Assembly: GCA_003139975.1 (NCBI GenBank)
Contig: PLHN01000543.1
Coordinates: 1,293 to 6,312, forward strand
Source of the DNA: Acidobacteriaceae bacterium
GTDB lineage: Bacteria; Acidobacteriota; Terriglobia; Terriglobales; Acidobacteriaceae
DNA length: 5,020 nucleotides
Reading direction: 5' to 3'
Shown here: positions 1 to 5,020 of the stretch, one piece after another
Position numbering within the stretch: position 1 is the first letter of the stretch
Layout of the letters: each line of letters opens with the position of its first letter
The notes under the pieces: generated by a model
Seen by the model: the letters and a program-made list of their open reading frames with translations, nothing else
The model's database searches: none
Told to the model about the DNA's origin: nothing
Program-made: the position numbers and the translations under genes

Positions 1-1070
1 CGCAGTTGAACCAGTACCACGTGATCCTGGAGGCGCTGCCAACATTCCAGACCAGCCCCGACAAACTGCAATCTATTTTTCTGCAATCGAATGCGTCTTC
101 GGGCGCTACCGGAGCCGGAGCAGCCACCTCGTTCGCGAGTTCGAGTTCCGCCTCGGCCGGGTCGAACGCCGCCACCGAATCGGCGCAGTACACGCCTACA
201 CCGGCTCAGGCGCTGCTTGCTCCACTGCAAACAGCTCTGGCGCAAACAACCGTCACCACTAACCTGACCAAGAGTTCGCAGATCGCAAATGCGGTCCCGC
301 TGGACGCCTTTACGCACCTCGAATTACTGAAAGAGCCACTGACTATCACACATCAGGGACAGTTTCCGGCGGTAACAATTTCGTTCAACCTGGCCCCAAA
401 GGCATCGCTGGGCACGGCCATCAGCAAAATTGACAAGCTGGCTGACGACTCCAACCCGCCGCCGAGCCTGCAAACCGGCTTTCAGGGAACGGCAGCGTCG
501 TTTCGCAATTCGCTTTCGAATGAGTCGCTGCTGATCCTGGCGGCCCTAGTGACGGTCTACATTGTGCTGGGAGTTTTGTACGAAAGCTTCATTCACCCGG
601 TCACCATTCTCTCCACGTTGCCTTCCGCCGGCGTGGGAGCGTTGTTGGCGCTCATGTTGTTCGGCCAAGACCTCAGCGTAGTAGCCATCATCGGAATCAT
701 CCTGTTAATCGGCATTGTGAAAAAGAACGGCATCATGATCGTCGATTTCGCGCTGGAGGCGGAGCGCAAACATGGCAAGAGTTCCACGGATGCCATTTAC
801 GAAGCGAGCCTGCTGCGTTTTCGGCCCATCATGATGACGACGATGGCCGCGCTCCTGGGCGGTTTGCCGCTGGCGTTCGGGAGGGGGCTCGGATCGGAAC
901 TGCGACGCCCTCTCGGCATCGCCATGGTCGGAGGGCTGCTGCTGAGCCAGGTGCTCACGCTCTATACGACGCCGGTCATTTACATCTTCTTCGACAAGAT
1001 CGCGCAGCGCTTCGGGCGCAACGAGAACAACGAGGGCGGCGAAGGCGCGCCTGCGCCGGAGAGAGCATGA
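1..1070 (+). CDS. mdtB: MdtB-like RND multidrug efflux permease, C-terminal third (5' partial)
   Basis: This is the inner-membrane proton-driven drug pump subunit of a tripartite RND efflux system. The frame is open to the left edge (codon CAG at 3-5), so the TTG at 6 is not a real start; alignment with the downstream MdtC puts about 740 residues upstream. Counting from the codon at 6, residues 1-170 are the end of the second periplasmic region. TM8-TM12 lie at about 174-194, 198-220, 223-250, 273-294 and 303-330. K240 in the GIVKKNG motif aligns with the AcrB K940 proton-relay lysine. GIVKKNGIM, LYESFIHP and SELRRPLGI match E. coli MdtB as I remember it, and the KKNG form is MdtB-like where MdtC has KKNA. 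A low-complexity insertion occupies residues 29-96. The tail after TM12 is short and charged. The stop overlaps the next gene by 4 bases. In E. coli, MdtB pairs with MdtC as a B2C trimer. The family is certain; the B rather than C assignment is likely. Confidence 0.93.
   Translation, partial: QLNQYHVILEALPTFQTSPDKLQSIFLQSNASSGATGAGAATSFASSSSASAGSNAATESAQYTPTPAQALLAPLQTALAQTTVTTNLTKSSQIANAVPLDAFTHLELLKEPLTITHQGQFPAVTISFNLAPKASLGTAISKIDKLADDSNPPPSLQTGFQGTAASFRNSLSNESLLILAALVTVYIVLGVLYESFIHPVTILSTLPSAGVGALLALMLFGQDLSVVAIIGIILLIGIVKKNGIMIVDFALEAERKHGKSSTDAIYEASLLRFRPIMMTTMAALLGGLPLAFGRGLGSELRRPLGIAMVGGLLLSQVLTLYTTPVIYIFFDKIAQRFGRNENNEGGEGAPAPERA
90..293 (+). other. Ala/Ser/Thr-rich insertion inside the MdtB-like permease
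   Basis: The paralogous MdtC downstream runs from IYLPN through four residues (SHGN) to VPL. The MdtB-like protein runs from IFLQS through 68 residues to VPL, a net insertion of about 64. By my count 41 of the 68 residues are Ala, Ser or Thr. There is one acidic residue (E58), one basic residue (K89) and no Cys. The first half is Gly/Ser/Ala-rich, with a run of four serines encoded next to a CGAGTT hexamer repeat (136-147), and looks like a flexible linker. The second half (TPTPAQALLAPLQTALAQ) could form a short helix. By homology with AcrB the site is a surface loop of the second periplasmic region, near the docking (DC) subdomain. The reading frame is kept on both sides. Confidence 0.85.
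553..572 (+). repeat. 20-bp direct repeat shared by mdtB and mdtC (copy 1)
   Basis: The 20 bases here are identical to 3645-3664 in the mdtC gene. Both encode the start of TM8 (VYIVLG) at equivalent positions of the paralogues. The copies come from the ancient mdtB/mdtC duplication and protein-level constraint; this is not a mobile repeat. Confidence 0.8.
1058..1063 (+). promoter_or_regulatory. Ribosome binding site for mdtC
   Basis: GGAGAG lies inside the last codons of the mdtB gene. Its GGAG core is followed by 5 bases before the ATG at 1067. This is a reasonable Shine-Dalgarno site and supports 1067 as the start. Confidence 0.6.
1067..1070 (+). promoter_or_regulatory. ATGA start/stop overlap, mdtB-mdtC
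   Basis: The TGA stop of the upstream permease gene (1068-1070) overlaps the ATG start of the downstream one (1067-1069). This arrangement commonly gives translational coupling, which would help keep the two subunits of a mixed trimer in proportion. Coupling itself is inferred. Confidence 0.75.
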
Positions 1071-4000
1071 ACGTTTCGAGCCCATTCATTCGGCGGCCGG
1101 TAGCGACTACGCTGCTGACGGTCGCCATTGGAATTGCGGGCGCAATCGCTTACACAGTGCTGCCGGCCTCGCCACTGCCTCAGGTTGACTTCCCGACCAT
1201 CAATATCAACGCCGGGCTGCCGGGCGCGAGCGCCGAAATCATGGCTTCTTCGGTCGCCACTCCACTGGAGCGCCAACTCGGACACATTGCCGGCATCACG
1301 GAAATGACGTCGTCCAGTTCGCTGGGCAGCACCAACATCACCATTCAGTTCGACCTGAGCCGCAACATTGATGGTGCCGCGCGCGACGTGGAAGCGGCGA
1401 TCAATGCTGCCCGTACATACCTACCGGCGAACCTGCCCGGGAATCCCACCTACCGCAAGGTGAATCCGGCGGACTCCCCGATCATGATTCTGGCGCTTAC
1501 CTCCGATGTCTACAGCAAGGGCCAGATGTACGATGCCGGGTCAACGGTTCTGGCGCAGCGTATTTCGCAAATTTCCGGAGTAGGGCAGGTGAGCGTTGGC
1601 GGCGCGTCTTCGCCCGCTGTCCGCGTGGAGTTGAACCCCACGCAGATGAACAGCTACGGAATCTCGTTCGGCCAAGTTGAAAATTCTTTGCGGCTCGCCA
1701 ACGCCCATTCTGCGCTCGGGCAGATCGCCAACGGAACCACCACTGCTGACATCATCACCAACGATCAAATGGCCGTTGCGGAGGACTACAAACCGCTGAT
1801 CGTTGGTATCCACAACGGCACGGCGGTGCGGCTCTCCGAGGTTGCCGACGTAATCGATTCCGTTCAAAACGTGCGCACCGCGGGTTACATGGACGGCAAG
1901 AAATCGGTGACGATCATCATTTTCCGCCAGCCGGGCGCCAACATCATTGAAACCGTGGATCGCGTGAAAGCCGCGATCCCGTCCTTGAAGGCATCCATCC
2001 CGGCGGGAATCGACATTACCAATGTATTCGACCGCACCACCACCATCCGCGCCAGCCTGAGTGACGTGGAAAGATCGCTGATCGTTTCCGTGGTCCTGGT
2101 GGTGCTGGTAGTGTTCGTTTTCCTGCGTAACCTGCGCGCCACGATGATTCCGAGCGTTGCCGTTCCGGTATCCCTCGTCGGTACCTTTGCCGTGATGTAC
2201 CTGTGCGGCTACAGTCTGGACAACCTTTCCCTCATGGCGCTGACCATCTCCACCGGCTTTGTGGTCGATGACGCCATCGTGGTGATGGAGAATATTTCCC
2301 GGCACCTGGAAGCGGGTATGGCCCCGTTCGAGGCCGCACTTCAGGGAGCGCGGGAAATTGGCTTCACCGTGTTCTCCATCAGCATGTCGCTGATTGCCGT
2401 TTTCATCCCCATTTTGATGATGGGCGGAATTGTCGGCCGCTTGTTCCGCGAATTTGCGGTCACCCTTTCCACCGCAATTCTGGTCTCGATGGTGATCTCG
2501 CTCACCACCACGCCTATGATGTGCGCGCACTTGCTCAGAACCCAGAGCGAGGAGCAGCATGGCTGGCTTTATCGCCTGAACGAGCGCTGTTTTAACTGGA
2601 TACTGGAAAGATATCGCCGCTCGCTCCGTTGGGTGCTCGACAATCCGGGGCTGGTGCTGACCGTCCTCATCCTGGTGATCGCCCTCAATGTAGTTCTGAT
2701 CATGCGCGTTCCCAAGGGCTTCTTCCCGCAGCAGGACACGGGCGCCATCGTGGGCGGTGTGCAAGGCCCGCAGGACGCGTCGTTCCCGCTCATGGATAAC
2801 TCCATTCTGCAGTTGGTGGATGTGATCAAAGCCGACCCGGCAGTCGACCACGTGAACGCTTACTCGGGCGGCGGAAATGGAGGTTTCATCTATATTGCCC
2901 TCAAACCTTTGAACCAGCGCAAAATCAATGCTGCCGACATCATCAACCGCCTGCGCCCAAAGTTGAATCGGCTGCCCGTAGCGCAGGCGTTTCTGCAGGC
3001 GGCGCAGGACATTCGCATCGGCGGCCGCGGCAGCAACGCCCTGTACCAATACACGATTCAGGCCGACAATGTCGACGACCTGAACAAGTGGGGACCGATT
3101 CTGCTGGCTAATATGAAAAAGGTGCCAGGCCTGCAGGACGTGAACTCGGACCAGCAGAATGGTGGCTTGCAGTCCTATATAAGCTACGACAGAACGGCTG
3201 CTGCTCAGCTTGGGATTACCCCTCAGCAACTGGACTCGACTCTATACAGCGCGTTCGGCCAGCAAGAAACTTCGATCATCTTCAAGCCGCTAAACCAGTA
3301 TTATGTGGTTCTGGAAGTGGCGCCCCCTTACTGGCAATCGCCGGCCGGGCTGAAGAATATCTATCTCCCAAATAGTCATGGGAACGTGCCGCTTAACACG
3401 GTCGCAAAATTCACAACGAAAACGACTCCGCTGTCCGTGGCCCACTCCGGCTTGTTCCCATCGGTAACCGTGTCCTTTAATCTCTCGCCAGGCCTTGCGC
3501 TCAGCGATGCGACACGCTTGATCCAGCAAATGCAGGACAAGCTGGGAACGCCCTCCACCATTCACGGCTACTTCTCCGGCACGCTGCAGGCGTATCAGAG
3601 TTCATTGGACACGCAAAAATTCCTGATTATTACCGCCCTGGCCGCGGTCTACATTGTGCTGGGAATTCTCTACGAAAGCCTCGTGCATCCTCTGACGATT
3701 ATTTCGACGCTGCCCTCGGCCAGCGTCGGAGCGATGCTCGCGCTGCTGATCTTCCACAATGACCTCAACGTGATTTCCATTATCGGCATCGTGCTGCTGA
3801 TCGGCATCGTGAAGAAGAATGCCATCATGATGATTGACTTTGCCCTTCAGGCCGAACGCGAGCAGGGCATGAAGACCTACGACGCCATCTTTACCGCTTG
3901 CATGCTGCGGTTTCGCCCCATTCTGATGACGACCATGGCGGCAATGTTTGGCGCGCTGCCGCTGGCCTTCGGCACGGGAACCGGTTCAGAGTTGCGGCGA

Positions 4001-4159
4001 CCGCTGGGAATTTCCATCGTCGGGGGGCTCATCGTGAGCCAGTTGTTGACGCTGTACACGACTCCCGTCGTTTACTTGTTTATGGACCGGCTGCGGCTAC
4101 GAATGCTCGGCAAAGAGCGCGACACCTTGGCTCCGCTGTCCGAAGAAGGCACCGCATGA
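1067..4159 (+). CDS. mdtC: MdtC-like RND multidrug efflux permease, complete
   Basis: This is a complete 1030-residue inner-membrane RND pump subunit, close to the usual length (about 1025-1040). The expected layout is present: TM1 11-31; first periplasmic region about 34-335; TM2-TM6 at about 336-353, 359-380, 386-408, 432-454 and 463-488; cytoplasmic linker to about 525; TM7 528-547; second periplasmic region about 550-850; TM8-TM12 at about 852-870, 875-897, 901-926, 950-970 and 979-1005. D401 and D402 (VVDDAIVVMEN) and K917 (GIVKKNA) align with the AcrB relay residues D407, D408 and K940. Many stretches match E. coli MdtC as I remember it, including SSVATPLER, TSSSSLGST, SPIMIL, DVNSDQQ and the end LLTLYTTPVVYLF. 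The family exports drugs and detergents by proton antiport; E. coli MdtBC exports novobiocin and bile salts, but the substrates here are unknown. It is probably translated in step with its neighbours through ATGA overlaps at both ends. Nothing is truncated or missing. It may instead carry an automatic name such as AcrB/CzcA-family permease. Confidence 0.96.
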   Translation: MNVSSPFIRRPVATTLLTVAIGIAGAIAYTVLPASPLPQVDFPTININAGLPGASAEIMASSVATPLERQLGHIAGITEMTSSSSLGSTNITIQFDLSRNIDGAARDVEAAINAARTYLPANLPGNPTYRKVNPADSPIMILALTSDVYSKGQMYDAGSTVLAQRISQISGVGQVSVGGASSPAVRVELNPTQMNSYGISFGQVENSLRLANAHSALGQIANGTTTADIITNDQMAVAEDYKPLIVGIHNGTAVRLSEVADVIDSVQNVRTAGYMDGKKSVTIIIFRQPGANIIETVDRVKAAIPSLKASIPAGIDITNVFDRTTTIRASLSDVERSLIVSVVLVVLVVFVFLRNLRATMIPSVAVPVSLVGTFAVMYLCGYSLDNLSLMALTISTGFVVDDAIVVMENISRHLEAGMAPFEAALQGAREIGFTVFSISMSLIAVFIPILMMGGIVGRLFREFAVTLSTAILVSMVISLTTTPMMCAHLLRTQSEEQHGWLYRLNERCFNWILERYRRSLRWVLDNPGLVLTVLILVIALNVVLIMRVPKGFFPQQDTGAIVGGVQGPQDASFPLMDNSILQLVDVIKADPAVDHVNAYSGGGNGGFIYIALKPLNQRKINAADIINRLRPKLNRLPVAQAFLQAAQDIRIGGRGSNALYQYTIQADNVDDLNKWGPILLANMKKVPGLQDVNSDQQNGGLQSYISYDRTAAAQLGITPQQLDSTLYSAFGQQETSIIFKPLNQYYVVLEVAPPYWQSPAGLKNIYLPNSHGNVPLNTVAKFTTKTTPLSVAHSGLFPSVTVSFNLSPGLALSDATRLIQQMQDKLGTPSTIHGYFSGTLQAYQSSLDTQKFLIITALAAVYIVLGILYESLVHPLTIISTLPSASVGAMLALLIFHNDLNVISIIGIVLLIGIVKKNAIMMIDFALQAEREQGMKTYDAIFTACMLRFRPILMTTMAAMFGALPLAFGTGTGSELRRPLGISIVGGLIVSQLLTLYTTPVVYLFMDRLRLRMLGKERDTLAPLSEEGTA
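3645..3664 (+). repeat. 20-bp direct repeat shared by mdtB and mdtC (copy 2)
   Basis: Identical to 553-572 in the upstream permease gene, and encoding the same VYIVLG stretch at the start of TM8. It lies about 3.1 kb from copy 1 in the same orientation. The surrounding TM8-TM12 coding regions are similar but diverged. Confidence 0.8.
4146..4149 (+). promoter_or_regulatory. Possible ribosome binding site for the ATG at 4156
   Basis: AAGG, within the purine run GAAGAAGG (4142-4149), is 6 bases upstream of the ATG at 4156. It is a modest match to the Shine-Dalgarno consensus. It supports the overlapping start but does not exclude the start at 4204. Confidence 0.4.
4156..4159 (+). promoter_or_regulatory. 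ATGA start/stop overlap, mdtC-outer membrane channel
   Basis: The mdtC stop TGA (4157-4159) overlaps an ATG (4156-4158) that is in frame with the outer-membrane channel gene. The arrangement is the same as at the mdtB-mdtC junction, which favours 4156 as the start and suggests coupled translation. Confidence 0.6.
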
Positions 4160-5020
4160 TAACTCGTATCCAAATCGCAATCGGCCAGACGTGGAAGGCA
4201 AAGATGTCCGTGGGCAAGATGTCCGTGTCAAGAATGAGTTTCGCGATGGCGGCCGCAGCGCTTGTGTGTCTCAGCCTGACAGGCTGCACCCTTGGGCCAA
4301 AGTATCACAAGCCTTCCGCGCCGGTGCCCGCCGCCCCGAACTACAAGGAATCGCCCGTCAACTTCCAGGATGCGGAGGGCTGGAAAGTCGCTTCGCCTCA
4401 GGATCAAATGCTGCGCGGCAATTGGTGGGAAGTGTTTCAGCAGCCCGAGCTCAACGATCTCGAACAGCAATTGAACATCAACAACCAAACCATCAAGCAA
4501 TATTTCGAGAACTATCTCGCGGCCCGCGCGATAATTCGCGAGACTCGCGCTCAGTACTACCCGACAGTGAGTATCGGAGCGGGTTTCACGCGGGCTCATT
4601 CGTCGGGGACCTTGTTGCCCGGCGCCAGCGGGACGGGCGGCTCGAGCGGTGCAACGACTTCAGACATTTCGCTGCCACTCGACATTTCATGGGCGCCGGA
4701 TCTGTTCGGCCGCGTGCGGAATGCCGTGCGGAGCGCCCGCGCTGCCGCCCAGGTCAGCGCCGCGGATCTGGAAAGCGAGCGGCTGCTCGAACAAGCGACA
4801 CTCGCCGAAACATTCTTTGAGATTCGGGGCCAGGACGAACTGCAGAGGATTCTGAACGACACCGTGAAAACCGATGAAGAAGTATTGCAACTGGTTCAGG
4901 CGCAGTATGACGTCGGAACCGGGGATGAAGTTTCGGTGCAACAGGCTCGCCAGACGCTGGAAAGCGCCCGCGCCTCGGCGACCAATGTTGCGATCGCGCG
5001 CGCGCAGTACGAACACGCCA
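4156..5020 (+). CDS. RND efflux outer-membrane channel lipoprotein, NodT/OprM family (3' partial)
   Basis: This is the outer-membrane exit duct of the pump, a TolC-like trimeric channel anchored by lipid. The 288 codons visible, open to the right edge, are about 60% of the usual 460-500. Numbering from 4156, residues 27-43 form a hydrophobic signal peptide ending in a lipobox (LTGC, Cys44, codon at 4285). Next come GCTLGPKYHKP and WWEVFQQPELNDL (90-102), both typical of NodT/OprM proteins. The first helical hairpin ends at RAQYYP. A Gly/Ser-rich loop (147-170) sits where the first extracellular loop should be. The hallmark WAPDLFGRVR (179-188) and the long alpha-barrel helices (about 190-288, with QYDVGTGDEVS at 250-260) follow. 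The 4156 start gives an ATGA overlap but a long 43-residue leader; ATG at 4204 has a better ribosome binding site and gives a 27-residue leader, and 4219 is also possible. The gene presumably serves the permeases upstream. Family assignment is firm; the exact start is uncertain. Confidence 0.93.
   Translation, partial: MITRIQIAIGQTWKAKMSVGKMSVSRMSFAMAAAALVCLSLTGCTLGPKYHKPSAPVPAAPNYKESPVNFQDAEGWKVASPQDQMLRGNWWEVFQQPELNDLEQQLNINNQTIKQYFENYLAARAIIRETRAQYYPTVSIGAGFTRAHSSGTLLPGASGTGGSSGATTSDISLPLDISWAPDLFGRVRNAVRSARAAAQVSAADLESERLLEQATLAETFFEIRGQDELQRILNDTVKTDEEVLQLVQAQYDVGTGDEVSVQQARQTLESARASATNVAIARAQYEHA
4193..4198 (+). promoter_or_regulatory. Possible ribosome binding site for the alternative start at 4204
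   Basis: GGAAGG ends 5 bases before the ATG at 4204. It is the best Shine-Dalgarno match near the start of the channel gene. A start at 4204 would give a lipoprotein signal peptide of normal length (27 residues before the Cys). Confidence 0.45.
4201..4227 (+). repeat. 15-bp tandem repeat at the start of the channel gene
   Basis: AAGATGTCCGTG occurs at 4201-4212 and again at 4216-4227, a period of 15 bases. With flanking near-matches each unit encodes K-M-S-V-G/S, and a third degenerate unit (R-M-S-F) follows. Each unit carries an ATG in frame with the channel protein (4204, 4219, then 4234). The period is a multiple of three, so changes in copy number would keep the frame. Confidence 0.8.
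4234..4287 (+). other. Lipoprotein signal peptide core and lipobox of the channel
   Basis: The segment encodes a short run rich in Ala, Leu and Val followed by L-T-G-C, a standard lipobox. Cleavage before the Cys (4285-4287) and lipidation are expected. The residues after the Cys are Thr and Leu, with no Asp at +2, which in enterobacterial rules favours delivery to the outer membrane. The basic residues needed in front of the core come from the tandem repeat just upstream (two Lys and one Arg). Confidence 0.8.

Noticed and set aside
6..8. TTG at 6 as the start of a 354-residue protein
   Set aside because: The frame is open to the left edge and the residues before and after it align with the middle of the paralogue (PLNQYYVVLE in MdtC). 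The protein begins far upstream.
705..1085. Minus-strand frame of 126 codons opposite the end of mdtB
   Set aside because: It is Arg-rich and low in information, is antisense to conserved TM10-TM12, and crosses the ATGA junction. It looks like a shadow frame.
3021..3028. GC-rich palindrome GCGGCCGC in mdtC (also at 4249-4256)
   Set aside because: These are 8-base palindromes expected by chance in GC-rich coding DNA. There is no following T-run to make a terminator and no paired longer stem.
1541..3229. Open frame of 562 codons on the minus strand inside mdtC
   Set aside because: It lies wholly antisense to a clearly conserved gene. Its translation is rich in His, Gln, Arg and Asp, with no recognisable domain or membrane segment. 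Long antisense frames are common opposite GC-rich genes.
4228..4599. Minus-strand frame of 123 codons opposite the channel gene
   Set aside because: It is a shadow of the channel coding sequence, with no recognisable domain and no separate space for a promoter.
4191..4820. Closed + strand frame of 209 codons at the right end
   Set aside because: It overlaps the channel gene in another frame. Its translation is Arg/Ser/Gly-rich with no family motifs, whereas the frame of 4156 carries the lipobox and NodT/OprM signatures.

Overview
The window is entirely coding on the + strand. It is a segment of one tightly packed operon for a tripartite RND (resistance-nodulation-division) multidrug efflux pump of the MdtABC type. 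Three genes are visible: the 3' third of an mdtB-like permease gene (1-1070, cut by the left edge), a complete mdtC-like permease gene (1067-4159, 1030 aa), and the 5' part of a NodT/OprM-family outer-membrane channel lipoprotein gene (4156-5020, cut by the right edge). Both junctions are 4-base ATGA overlaps, so there is no intergenic space, and I see no internal promoter or terminator. The mdtA-type membrane-fusion subunit, if present, would be expected upstream of the window; that is inference.

The host is a Gram-negative (diderm) bacterium, because the operon ends in a lipoprotein outer-membrane channel. The DNA is moderately GC-rich with many G/C third positions. An operon with MdtB and MdtC paralogues plus its own outer-membrane factor, and permeases carrying Ala/Ser/Thr-rich insertions, would fit Acidobacteriota or a soil proteobacterium. 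I cannot decide between these without a search, and the taxonomic suggestion is weak.

How the parts work together: in the characterised E. coli relatives, MdtB and MdtC form a mixed trimer (two B, one C) in the inner membrane. It is driven by proton influx and coupled through a periplasmic adaptor to an outer-membrane channel. Both permeases here keep the TM10 lysine of the proton relay (mdtB-like K240 of the visible part, MdtC K917), and MdtC keeps the TM4 Asp pair (D401, D402). The third gene supplies a dedicated channel; in E. coli the mdtABC operon has none and uses TolC.

The most unusual details are three. The MdtB-like subunit has a roughly 64-residue Ala/Ser/Thr-rich insertion in its second periplasmic region that the MdtC partner lacks. 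A 15-bp tandem repeat at the start of the channel gene creates several in-frame ATG codons ahead of the lipoprotein signal peptide. The channel gene is open to the right edge and is overlapped by closed ORFs in other frames that could mislead an annotator. I see no sign of a new kind of system, mobile element, CRISPR array or RNA gene; this is a recognisable efflux operon.
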